Of a stretch of DNA of 21,527 bases, positions 1 through 9,228 are shown one piece after another. How positions within the stretch are numbered: position 1 is the stretch's first letter; the number at the start of each line of letters is the position of its first letter. A model generated the notes under the pieces. The model made no database searches and was not told the origin of the DNA. It was given only the letters and a program-made list of their open reading frames with translations. A program made the translations under genes and the position numbers. This stretch comes from Plakobranchus ocellatus (taxonomy: Eukaryota > Mollusca > Gastropoda > Plakobranchidae). Where the stretch lies: positions 1,063,770-1,085,296 of the forward strand of contig BLXT01004491.1 in NCBI GenBank assembly GCA_019648995.1. Reading direction: 5' to 3'.

Positions 1-296
1 AGGGCCGAAACACTTGCTATGAGGGGGGTTTCTTCTCTGAAGACTCCCTGCTACCTCGCTCCCCAAGAGTTTCTTACTACAAAAGTCCGCAGAAATGTGG
101 ACAACTAGAAGCACTGATTCATAGATACCTAAAAAGGTTATGTCACATGTCTTTGTATTGAAAACTGGGGAAAGGAAAATCCCGAGGACCCAAATATTTT
201 GTATGTTTTTAATATCAAGTTTATTTTGTTAAGATTTTCGCATATGGTTTTCTGAAATGTTTTGTGGTTATATATTCATTTCTGATACAATTTCAG
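1..296 (+). other. 3' part of an intron of the THG1L-like gene
   Basis: Nothing in this stretch reads as an exon. It ends in a good 3' splice site: the T-rich tract at about 271-294 followed by TTTCAG at 291-296. Earlier exons of the gene must lie left of the window. I inferred the intron from the acceptor and from the coding sequence that follows it. Confidence 0.55.
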
Positions 297-461
297 ACCA
301 CAGATGGTGAATCACTCAGCTCAGAGAGATCAATCAACAATCACAGTAAGGGCCACGAAGGGAAAACAAGCAAAAAGCCAGGAAGCATCGTTCTGCACAC
401 TGACATCATAGGCAAACAGTTTTGGGAAGACAATCCACACATATTGAACTCAAAGATATAG
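297..461 (+). CDS. THG1L: tRNA-His guanylyltransferase, last coding exon (partial gene)
   Basis: This is the terminal exon, 54 codons plus a TAG stop, read from an acceptor at TTTCAG (291-296) in phase 0. The end of the protein reads VLHTDIIGKQFWEDNPHIL and then NSKI. A DIIG..FW..(H/N)P.IL tail is the typical C-terminus of Thg1, the enzyme that adds the extra 5' guanine (G-1) to tRNA-His so that it is recognised by histidyl-tRNA synthetase. The first half of the exon (TTDGESLSSERSINNHSKGH and on) is a hydrophilic, serine- and lysine-rich linker of the variable kind found just before this tail. The catalytic palm domain is not in the window, so activity cannot be judged. The gene is convergent with the Sec15 gene on the right. 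The identification rests on recalled family features of a short region; I see no better alternative. Confidence 0.72.
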   Translation, partial: TTDGESLSSERSINNHSKGHEGKTSKKPGSIVLHTDIIGKQFWEDNPHILNSKI

Positions 462-905
462 AATAACATATGCAATGTTTTCAGTGGTTGTTAAGTTTGT
501 CTACGCATTTTGGGGATCAATGTTTGACAATGCTCAGCAGAAAAAAGTTCAGGGTAATGTAAGTGATCTCTTGATTGTTATCAGCAGATGCAATGTAAAG
601 CAGACATAAGAGAAGTTTGTTGAGATACTTTTGAGTGAGATCAGGTCCTGGGCAAAGAAGAAACTTGGCGACTGAAAATGTGGATTTTTCACTCTAGTTT
701 CTCAAACTACTATTTGTGTTTAATGTGGAGGAAGCAGGGTGTTTGTGAAAGTCTTAATACCGGCTTTGCTTGATTGATACTTTCTCTTCTCTTGATGATG
801 TCCTTATCTCCTGTAGTTTTTCAGTATAAAAACCCTTGATATTTTCAGTGAAGGCCATGTCTTTCAAAAGCTTCTTGTATTAGAAACAACTATGATTTTT
901 TAAAT
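462..905 (+). other. Probable 3' UTR and flank of THG1L
   Basis: This AT-rich stretch follows the THG1L stop and has no coding signal on either strand. No AATAAA lies close to the stop. The first clear one on this strand is at 1289-1294, with an ATTAAA at 1176-1181, so the transcript may run about 0.7-0.8 kb past the stop. Confidence 0.4.
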
Positions 906-1105
906 CAGGGACCGTTCACAAATGACGTCAGCACAGAAAGGGGAGGGGGGCGTCGGTGAAATGCTGTCAAAAGCTGATGGGGGGGAGGGGGGTTGCTTGC
1001 AAAGTTGGTGTCAGCCATGATGTTGAAAATGATCCATGCAATGGCTGAAATCAGCAAACTTTTTATGTCGTTCAAATGTAAAGCCAAGTAAATCATGAAC
1101 AGTTA
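906..1105. mobile_element. Degenerate non-autonomous element with GGGACCGTTCA-type end
   Basis: The left end reads GGGACCGTTCACAAATGACG. Two G-rich blocks follow (about 938-950 and 979-992), and the right end reads AAATCATGAACAGTTAAC, which is an imperfect inverted copy of the left end (roughly 11 of 18 positions). The layout of a GGACCGTTCA...TGACGT end, G-runs and a ...TGAACGGTCC-like end is one I recognise from a repeat class scattered through many invertebrate genomes. The family name is uncertain. Its reverse strand gives a spurious proline-rich reading frame. Confidence 0.45.
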
Positions 1106-1641
1106 ACAGTATCTATGTTTTTGTTTTGGGTTGCCTTTAAAGATAAGGGTCCTACATAAGATAGACATTATGATGATTAAATGTTGCTTTGAATAATGAA
1201 GAGTAAATCATTTTTTTATAAATTTTTTTGTGATAATTTGGGACCAAGTTGTACCAATAATTTTATGATAAATTGTCTCTGAGTTGATAATAAATAGTAA
1301 ACCATACTGTACATGCATTTTTTTCACTGATAATTTAATGAACGGTAGGTGTATAATGGATTGATGGTACCGGTATGTAAAAGGAAAATACTCAAACAAA
1401 ATGATAAATCGCAATAACATTCACTTGAAAACCTGTTTCAAAAAGATTCTTACCAAAAAAAGTACAAATTAACTTAAAGCTGACATCAGTCAGAAAAGAA
1501 AAAGGGCTGGGGGGTCTGAGGAAAGCTGACAGAGTTTCCCGAAGATCGGTCGGTAACTTTTTGAATTATCAGGAGGGGAAGAGAGGGGTAGATCTGAAAC
1601 CAGTTTCAGTTTCTATCTTTGTTGTTGCGAGCGCCTATCGC
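1106..1641. other. Intergenic, no gene seen
   Basis: AT-rich sequence containing an AATAAA at 1289-1294 that could serve as polyadenylation signal for the THG1L transcript. On the + strand a frame stays open from 1429 to 1734, but the part before about 1642 has no recognisable protein character. Confidence 0.45.
1289..1294 (+). promoter_or_regulatory. Candidate polyadenylation signal (AATAAA) for THG1L
   Basis: This is the first canonical AATAAA on the + strand after the THG1L stop at 461, about 0.83 kb downstream. The spacing is long but possible for an animal 3' UTR. An ATTAAA variant at 1176-1181 could be used instead. Such hexamers are frequent by chance in DNA this AT-rich. Confidence 0.2.
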
Positions 1642-1850
1642 ATCTCTGACTCTGAATTTGAAGTAGATCTAGATCTAAGTGACGATGGTGATCCTGAATA
1701 TGTTGTAGAAATGTCGGATACTGATTCTGACTAACCAGCAGCAGTGGTTTTGCTGGTTAGTCAAATAAACAAATTGGATCTAATTCTACCTCTAAGGCGA
1801 CCACTTCTTCTTCTAGACCTAGACCTAAATCTAGATCTGCAGCAGAGAAA
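1642..1850 (+). pseudogene. Relic of an acidic N-terminal transposon ORF, broken at a hairpin
   Basis: From 1642 the + strand encodes ISDSEFEVDLDLSDDGDPEY followed by VVEMSDTDSD and then TAA at 1732-1734. The ATC at 1642 would be a start if it were ATG. After a 13-bp inverted repeat a second frame continues in the same style (SNKQIGSNSTSKATTSSSRP and a basic RPKSRSAAEKK stretch) to about 1860. An Asp/Glu/Ser-rich head followed by a Ser/Arg/Lys linker resembles the N-terminus of piggyBac-like and related cut-and-paste transposases, but no catalytic domain follows, so the family is a guess. What is directly seen is the composition, the frame change and the loss of a start codon. Confidence 0.35.
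1728..1763. repeat. Perfect 13-bp inverted repeat, 10-nt loop
   Basis: TGACTAACCAGCA at 1728-1740 pairs exactly with TGCTGGTTAGTCA at 1751-1763 around the loop GCAGTGGTTT. The stop codon that ends the acidic relic frame lies inside the left arm, and the reading frame changes across the hairpin. Confidence 0.85.
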
Positions 1851-2661
1851 AAAATTTTTCGGAAACACTAAATTTTGCTACTTTTTACTAAATCAAAAAA
1901 AGAAAATTAACAACCTATTGTTTTACAGTAAACTGTTCCTAAATATTTGTATCTTGAAGTTTGTTGTGTCAAAAGATCTAAGCAAAGAAATGAAAATTAT
2001 AATTTTTGTGAATTTTTTAACATACCCCAAAATTGCCAGTCTGGGGGAAACGGGAACAGTTTTGGGGCCAGTCTCAAGTGAGTTAACTAAATATTTCGGT
2101 TAAACCTTTCTTTGTTTAAAGAAATTCTGCAGAATATACAGAGCAATTTAGATCTGGACATTGAAGATTACTATTGATATGTTTTTTGGAGAAGGTTATT
2201 ACCTGAAAATACAAAGGCAGGGGACAGAAGATTATCTAATACCTTAGATTATGAACTGTAAATTGTAACTCTTCATCCCTTTCGGTTAAATATCCTACAC
2301 TATGACATTTTTTTTCTGTTAAATTTTGTGGGACTGAAGAATAAAGTTAATGGTTTCATGAAATCAATCCTGAAACGGTTCAATATACTCGTGTCCAAGG
2401 AAACCATCAAAATTAAAAATGAGAAATACAACAAAAAACCCCAAAAACAAACAAACAAAAAGACATGTTCAAACAGAGCAACAGTGAGAAAAGTATTTTA
2501 CAGGAGTGTGTGGTCAAACACACAGGAGGCTTAAATTTTGTGTGTTTTAGGGAGTTTAGTGTCATAAATAGTACAAAAATTTATCACCATCAGTTTTCAA
2601 AAGAAAAAAATTATTTCAATCGAATAAACCACATTTGTGGCCTATAGATAACACTATCTTG
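1851..2661. other. Intergenic, no gene seen
   Basis: AT-rich sequence with many A and T runs and no splice-bounded or family-like reading frame on either strand. It includes an AATAAA near 2340 that has no assigned gene. Confidence 0.5.
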
Positions 2662-2730
2662 AAGGCCTGCAACAGGAGCTGGAAAGGGGGGTGGGGAAGA
2701 GGCCAAGGCCTGCAACAGGAGCTAGGGAGG
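2662..2730. repeat. Two-copy 43-bp direct repeat
   Basis: AAGGCCTGCAACAGGAGCT occurs at 2662-2680 and again, identical over 19 bases, at 2705-2723. Each copy is followed by a purine-rich G tract. The segment is clearly richer in G and C than its surroundings. Confidence 0.75.
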
Positions 2731-3764
2731 GGAGACTGGTTACATTCATGCTACTGCCCAGCCCTAATGTACATAGGGCAAGAGAGCCCCTCCCCACTTC
2801 AACTGCCTAAGTGATGGAAGTGACCACCTTCAGGAAACGGGCATCTCATCCTCTTAAATGGCAGTCACTACTGACTTCAAAAAATATACTGATTATACAG
2901 CAAAAAGAATCTGTCATGCCGCCACAGCATTGAACTGATACCATTGTTTTTTGGTTGAAATATGCTCTCAAATTCACACTATTTTTGCGAATGTTTAAGT
3001 GAAATACATTTTGGTTGGAGACATACTGCAAGTGTGTGCAGTACCATGTTGAGCAAAAATGGTTTGTTTGTTTGTAACTTTATTTTAAAATTTTGCGTAA
3101 ATTAGAGAGTAATATTTTGTGATCTCTACTTTTTGCTTTTTTAAAATTTAATTATTCCAATCAGTTTTAAAAAAATGTAAGTTTGGATTTTTTAATATCA
3201 ATGGAATTGATTTATGTGCATTTCTTCTCAGATGAAAATACATAATTTAAAATGCTGTTGCATCTTTTGAAGAACTTAAGTTAAATGTTGCCTTAAAATT
3301 TTCATGTGATGGGGATGTGTTGACGTATTGAAATTAAACTTCAGATATTTTATACAGTTATACAAATTTTCCTGATATTTTATTCATTATTTTTTAGTGT
3401 TGATTAAATTACCATAAGATGTTTGTAAGGACCAAATATAATTGAGAATGCATTTGATAGTAGTTTGTATAAAGGGTGCAAATCAGATAATTATAGCATT
3501 TTTTTTCTTAATCTCCTTGCTTTCATTTTCATGGTATTGGTATAATATAAAGAGAGCAATTTAAATTTGAACTTGGTATTTTCCTTTTTATGAAGAGACA
3601 ACTCAACATTTACTCAGTATTGAAGGCCATGTTACATGCTTTTGTATGAAAAGTATTTCCTTTAAATACATTGAGATATTTTCTTTAAAAAATTGGCATT
3701 TTTATTTACTCTTTCCACACACTTGAAAAGTGACAAGTGTTTTTGGCACTCATCAATTTCAATG
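2731..3764. other. Intergenic, no gene seen
   Basis: AT-rich sequence including a short (TTTG)n tract at about 3062-3075. No coding exon, RNA gene or clear mobile-element end is visible. Confidence 0.5.
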
Positions 3765-3895
3765 TACAGTGGAACACATTTAAACCGAAATTTTAGGGAG
3801 TACGATTTCTATTTTAATTAAAGCATAGCGCATTAAATAAGTAAGATTAATGAAGGAGAAAAACCAGCTTCCGAAATATTCAGTTAAACCAATCC
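3765..3895. mobile_element. Relic of a pogo/Tigger-like (Tc1-mariner superfamily) terminus
   Basis: The segment starts TACAGTGGAACACATTTAAA and continues with CCGAAATTTTAGGGAGTACG. The TACAGTGGAACC..(T)TAAACCGAATTTT..GGGA pattern is typical of terminal regions of pogo/Tigger-type elements, and a second AGTTAAACC motif occurs near 3882-3890. No transposase and no matching inverted end were found, so this is at best a fragment or a small internally deleted copy. Confidence 0.35.
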
Positions 3896-6061
3896 CAACC
3901 ATCTTCACATCACAATGTGAATGAACACGCCTATCCACGGATCTTTCTATCTCTTTTATCCATCTCTTAATCTCCCTCTCTTTCCTTTTTAGTTAAGAGG
4001 TTCTTGCACCTGTTATCGATGTATAATAAAGCAGCTTTCACAATTTCATTATCGCCTAAGTAAGTTTTCAGGTCCTGAAGTCCTCTACTTTTACAATTTA
4101 ATCATCACCTAAGTTTTCTGGTACTGAAGTTCTCATCTCAACAAGAGAGATGGCTTTATTACCGGCTGTGATGCTGACAGGACCTAGACACATAGCGAGT
4201 GTCTGACATGGTCCCACTGCATAACTGAGTGGAGAAAGAGAATGGATGGACTGGTGTGTGCAGTAGACTTAGACCTAGACAGACATCGCACCTGGCCATC
4301 TGTAGTATGAGGTACCAATAACTAACACCAACAGTATTGGATTTGCATGGATGAAGTAATGCTAGAAAGAAAGGGAAGGGCAAAGTGTGTAAAAAAGAAA
4401 AAAAAAGATTTTTTTTATGTGTCGGTTGGACAGTGACTGGGCTTTCCTGGTAGTTTTTATTTCCCTTTAACGATAGGCAGCCAACGCTTTCTGTTTACCG
4501 CATGTTTAAAAAAGAGGAAAAACAGGAAGCTCTTCAATTTCCATTTTTGGTTTAGCCGTTTTCAGTTTGTGTGTGGTCTACTGCATTGCCATTGCAAAAG
4601 GAAAGTGAATATAAACTACATCTTTAAAAGAAAGCCAACCTTTATTTATGCATTGACTGCAAAATATTGTACTTTCAATGCAAAATTTTGAAAAATTGTT
4701 ATGAAATCGCAGAAAAAGATAATTTTTCTTTTTCACTCTTATGCTACAAACCAACCCAAAGCAAGATCTTGTATACAGTATACTAATAATGCCCCTCTAA
4801 TAAAGTGTAAAATATAAAAAGAAGAAAACGCCATAAAGAGGTTTCAATAACTTACATTATATTTAATAATTCTTCTTTACAATGTATACATGGCTGGAGT
4901 ATGTATATATTTTATGTGGACATAAATATGGTGACTGACTATTTGCAAGTGAAAGAATTGTTTTGTTCAAACTTCTGAACAAAGATTATTCACTTAAATA
5001 TGTCATTTGCCCAAACAATATGAGTAGCTTGTCAGGAATCGCCAAGTAAGATATAAGCAAAGCAATTTAAAACAATTGAAGGTATAAAAAAAATAAAACT
5101 TTTATTCGTATCTTCTTACAAATGCTGGAACTTTTTAAATCTCTCAAAATTTACTTCAATATCTTTAACCTCATGCGCCCGTTTTGCCAAATATTTGATG
5201 AGGTGACTGCTGACAAATGAATCATGTCGTATGAGTTGATCACGTGGTAGTTTGCAATATAACACAGTATATCTGCCTTGATTTTTCCAGTTAATGATTA
5301 TCTTGCAGTCTATTTCAACATAACCTTAAAGTGACCAGTTCATTTCATAAAATAATGCTGATCACTTCTGCATTCATAACCTGGCATTTGCTTTTCTTTT
5401 TGATTATTCTAAAGCTATTAAACCATCTTATGTTTGATTAAAAAATCTAGTGTCTATATTCTGAAAATGAAGAAAAATGCCCTTATGGTAAAACTTTACT
5501 TATTACCCGGATGTCCAGAGGAAAAGAGAAAGATGATACAAATAAATAGATGGATTAAACATGAACTGATTCGGCTGCATTGCTCAATAACAGAAGAATA
5601 ATTTGAGTTCTGGAGCAAAATACTCTTTGACTTTAAATTTGACAAGCAGATTTCCAATTCTTTTTTTTTTTTTTTCATTGTTAGATATTGTTTTTCTCTG
5701 CACGGTTTGACTTCATCTCCAAATAAGTCAAAACTAAAATACTTGCATGCTCCTAAGAAATTTCAAGTTGTAAACAATGGTGGTTATTTCAAATCTTCAT
5801 AGATATTCTGTATAAAGTATAACATCAGTATGATATACAAATAGGAGAGAGGAGGAAAAGGGACTGAACCTTTATCAGTACGTGAGGCAACCACAGTAAA
5901 TTAGGCACAAGTCACATTTTACTTAGGGATATTGAGTTACACCCATTGTGTATTAAACATATCTGATGCTGTTATGGAGACAAAAAAAAAACAACTTATA
6001 TCTCTATTCTCATTTGGTCAAAAGATATGCACATATTGAAAGATTTGATTTTTGTGAGCTT
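3896..6061. other. Intergenic, no gene seen
   Basis: About 2.2 kb of AT-rich DNA. A less AT-rich segment at about 4140-4390 has short open frames on both strands, but none has splice signals with compatible phase or protein-family character. A pyrimidine-rich tract lies at 3945-3992. I see nothing else to annotate. Confidence 0.45.
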
Positions 6062-6064
6062 TTA
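6062..6064. repeat. Target-site duplication TTA, left copy
   Basis: TTA immediately precedes the GGCTGAAAATAT end of the MITE; the matching TTA follows its other end. Three bases alone are weak, but the exact placement beside matched inverted ends supports the call. Confidence 0.55.
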
Positions 6065-6433
6065 GGCTGAAAATATAATATAATAATGCCAGGCACAATT
6101 GAAGTGCGCCGCAAAACAGATGAGCAGCCAGGTTGGAAGCCCGACTGTATAATAAAATGGCGCTGAGCAGGCGTGAGAAACTGTTTGTGTTGGCTGTAGG
6201 GAAGAAGACAGAGAATACAGCGTTGCCGGAGATTTAGAGTGCATCACATTCCGAAAGCAGGGTGAGCTTCTTTGCGAGCGAAAAAGAAGTGCTGCACGCA
6301 TGAAGTCTTTTTAGCGTCATCATGACTCTACACGTGTAGTAGCGCAATGAAATCACCAATAGAAAATAAAGAGGGCATGGCTTTTTTTTTTTTGCTGCAC
6401 ACTTCAATTGTGCATGGCAGTATATTTTCAGCC
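6065..6433. mobile_element. MITE, probably PIF/Harbinger type, with TTA duplications
   Basis: The ends are inverted copies. The left end GGCTGAAAATAT (6065-6076) continues after a short AT insertion to TGCCAGGCACAATTGAAGTG. The right end read backwards is GGCTGAAAATATACTGCCAT and continues GCACAATTGAAGTGTGCAGC. The element is flanked by TTA at 6062-6064 and 6434-6436. A 3-bp TTA/TWA duplication is the hallmark of PIF/Harbinger elements. The 369-bp body is too short for a transposase. It is notably richer in G and C than the flanks and contains a TATA-like TATAATAAA at about 6149 just before a short frame described separately. The two inverted ends, about 40 bp each, differ by several substitutions and one indel, so the insertion is not very recent. 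Confidence 0.7.
6159..6237 (+). pseudogene. Short ORF inside the MITE, possible transposase N-terminus remnant
   Basis: An ATG about 10 bases after a TATA-like motif opens a frame beginning MALSRREKLFVLAVGKKTEN and ending after six more residues at a TAG. Some 20 bases later another short basic frame (RKQGELLCERKRSAARMKSF) appears. This arrangement is what is expected if the MITE arose by internal deletion of a coding element and kept the promoter and first codons of its ORF. The identity of that ORF cannot be shown from so few residues. Confidence 0.3.
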
Positions 6434-6436
6434 TTA
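6434..6436. repeat. Target-site duplication TTA, right copy
   Basis: TTA immediately follows the ATATTTTCAGCC end of the MITE and matches the copy on the left side. Confidence 0.55.
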
Positions 6437-7950
6437 GACTTCAGTGAATAAAAAACTTTGAAAGGCTCTGGTGTATAAGTGTCCACAGCAACTTATGCCT
6501 GGTTCATCCTGGCTGCCTCAAACAATTCTCTTCTGTATAGAACGCCTCTTTGTGAGTAAAACTTCCTCATCAATTTCACTTACTCAGCTCTTGCAACAAC
6601 CAATTCTAAAAGGTAAACAGTAAATACAAGGGCATAAAGTCATCACAGCTGGAGCATTGAAAATTTTGAGATTGAAGTTACAGTCTCTGACACCACAAAG
6701 TTTTTAGCTTCATTCATCAATTGGAAAATTGGACTGGGTCTATTAATAATCTTGCCAAGTTTTATGATCAGCTTCCTGTTTACTAAAGGTTATGCGTTAA
6801 AGCTGTCCAAAAATTATTTATTAAAGAAAAGAGTTCCTATTAAAGTTGAAGTGATTGCCATACACAAAACATTTATTAAGGTTTTGTAATCTGTATAAAA
6901 AATATTTTTAAAAGTTATGGTATACAACCGACAAGAATAGAGAGAAAAAAGGATTAATATACCTGCATATGCTTGCAGATGGTTGAAAAGAAAAAGAGAG
7001 ACAAAAAAATATGAGTATTTCATTGTAATTTTATATTTTATGACGCAAAAGGAAAGAATGCTAATGCAAAATCCAAAGCAGTTTGATTTCATGAGTGGCT
7101 TTCACCTTTTCATGGCACTAGATTTGTGCAAAGACAGCTAGATGGATCTTTGACGCAAACCACTTGCATAAATGTAATGGGAACAAATAACAATCATAAT
7201 AGAATATGAAGTAAAAACAGGGCAAATAAATAGAGGGAGGGACAACCTATGATTGTACATACATCTGTGTAAAAAATAAGATGAACATCTGGAATACAGT
7301 ACAAAAGAAAGATTATAATCTAAGCCAGACGGAATCAACAAGGCTAGCAGCACATTAGTACACAATAATAGGAATTTATTGACTAGGGAATGGCAACACA
7401 CAAACTCACATGCTCTGAATCTGCCATAGCAAATTAAAGAGTAGTATCATCAGTCTTAAGCCTATGGACGATACTGTTTTCCATTTTGCTACAGCAGGAA
7501 TGTTTAGGGACCAGTCGTTAACCTTCAAAAGATATTATTAGCAAATTTTCAACCAAGAGGGGGGTTAAGCTTGCTCATTTTCCGCTGAAAACTACAGTCA
7601 TTTTTTTTTTAGGAAATCTCAAACCATGTGTATATTTTGGTTCAGTGGGTTTAGTCTCACAACATGAGTAAGAAAATACTAATATCATTAAACAAGTTAT
7701 GAGGACACATGACTGATTTTAGCCAGCAAGACAAATATTCTTTCAAATACTTTGATTTATACTTACATCTAATCATATACAATGCATGTTAAAGTTATGA
7801 AAGACTAGACGGTTAACATGTACAATCATTGGTGAATTACATAACATTTAAGCTTCGATAGACACTTTTTAAATTCTTCCCTTTTTTCCAATTAGAATTA
7901 TTTTGATAAAGTATAAACAACATATTGATTTTCTTTTATTTAGCATTTAA
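6437..7950. other. Intergenic, no gene seen
   Basis: AT-rich sequence. Reading frames of 80-90 codons occur on the - strand at 6814-7092 and 7138-7401, but they are Phe/Leu/Ile/Tyr-rich, as chance frames in AT-rich DNA usually are, and no family is recognisable. AATAAA hexamers on the - strand occur near 7935, 7375, 6869 and 6817. They could end a very long transcript from the right. Confidence 0.45.
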
Positions 7951-8054
7951 TTTTTCAATTGTAAGTCCTCATGAGAAAAAATTTTTTTTTCCAATTGTAG
8001 GTCCTAATGAGAAAAGATTTTTTTTTTCAATTGTAGGCTCTCCTGAGAAAAGAT
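7951..8054. repeat. Three-copy 36-bp tandem repeat with T tracts
   Basis: The core CAATTGTAGGTCCTAATGAG (and variants) recurs with starts at 7956, 7992 and 8028, an exact 36-base period. Each copy is followed by GAGAAAA(G/A)ATT and a run of 8-10 T. Copies differ at several positions. Confidence 0.8.
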
Positions 8055-9228
8055 TACTTTCATAAGTTTCAAGTAAAGAAGCACATGCAGTGCTTTAAAA
8101 AGTAAGATCACAAGCACAAATACATCTTGACTTTTTTCCCCCTATTCTTCAAATCCCTGAAAACGAAATCAGTGCAAAGCTAAAAAAAAAAATAAATAAA
8201 TAAAATAATTCGTTGCACCATAAGCAGATAAATATCTAACGCCTTCTAAAATTCTACTTGGCTAACCCTACAAAAATTTGAAAAAAATAAATCGACATGA
8301 ATCTGCCGACAAAGCTATGGCTAGTTACTTGATCTCATGTTTAATTGTAAAAAAAAAACCAGGCAAGTCATTCAGAGGCTACCTAACATGAACACATCCA
8401 GGTGAATGAGAAAATATGATTTTAAAAAAAAAAACAAGCCTCATGAAACACTGAGGAAGAAGCTGAAAATTACACATGGAGAAATCCAGGCTGAAGGCCA
8501 CAAATCAAAAGGTACATTTTAAATCTGATATATCATGTATAAAGACATATATATATATATATAGTGCTTGGATAGTTCTGGTCTGTACTTTTTGCTCTTC
8601 AACTAATATGCAATAGAACCTGCTTAATGTGAAACCTTATAGAAAATGAGATTCCAGTGAGATTTACTACAGTTATGATGAATTCATTGTTTTAAATTTC
8701 TTAATTAGGTTTTCAAAATATAGCCTAGCTTATCTTTAAACTATCCACCCAGGCACTGCTGTAAGACATAGATGTGTCTTTAGAGTTGGGACATAATATT
8801 TGTGATCAACTTTGGTAAAGAAGCTAATATTATTTTTGGTAGTCCGGTTATATTGAAGGACTACAACTATTTTAAGTTGCTTTCCCTCTATATCTATTCT
8901 GATGGAGGCCTGAAAGCCTGAAATCATTTTGTACACTATTTACGCCCACATTCCTGTCCTAAGAGTCAATTTTCAAATAATTTTTGGACTTAAAGACCTA
9001 TGTGTTTCCAATGTATTAAAATTACTTCATAACACTATTACAGTACTCGACTTTAGAACTCAAATCTGGGAACAAATACATAGTCACAAAGAGTTTAAAT
9101 AAAGCAGACTTCATTGTACTTCACAACATGTGTTTTGAATTCTTCGCTCATCTCAGAGAGAGTTTACAAATATCACAGGCTTAAAAGGCTTGCATTGCAC
9201 TGATTAATAAGAAGCAAACAATTCTTTC
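8055..9228. other. Intergenic or 3' UTR, no gene seen
   Basis: AT-rich sequence with an (AAAT)n tract at about 8183-8210 and an (AT)n microsatellite at 8547-8563. It lies directly downstream of the - strand coding exon ending at 9229, so part of it may be that transcript's 3' UTR. I found no canonical AATAAA on the - strand until about 7940. Confidence 0.4.
8547..8563. repeat. (AT)n microsatellite
   Basis: An uninterrupted AT dinucleotide tract of about 8 units. Confidence 0.9.

Noticed and set aside
1744..2103. 119-codon open frame on the + strand
   Set aside because: It overlaps the transposon relic in the wrong frame at its start (LLLLDLDLNLDL from AT-rich repeats) and continues in low-complexity AT-rich sequence. 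No family character.
4159..4383. 74-codon frame on the - strand and a short ATG frame on the + strand at about 4150
   Set aside because: Less AT-rich than the surroundings but without family match, splice context or codon pattern.
6814..7401. Two 87-92 codon frames on the - strand
   Set aside because: Hydrophobic Phe/Leu/Ile/Tyr-rich translations of A-rich DNA; no domain or splice evidence.
7485..7620. AGGGACCAGTCGTTAACC...GAGGGGGGTTAAGC as a second copy of the element at 906-1105
   Set aside because: Only the GGGACC start and a G-run are shared; ends do not match and the spacing differs.
8610..8660. AATAGAACCTGCTTAATGTGAAACC as a second pogo-like terminus
   Set aside because: The diagnostic CAGTGGAACC start is not intact and the similarity is too short.
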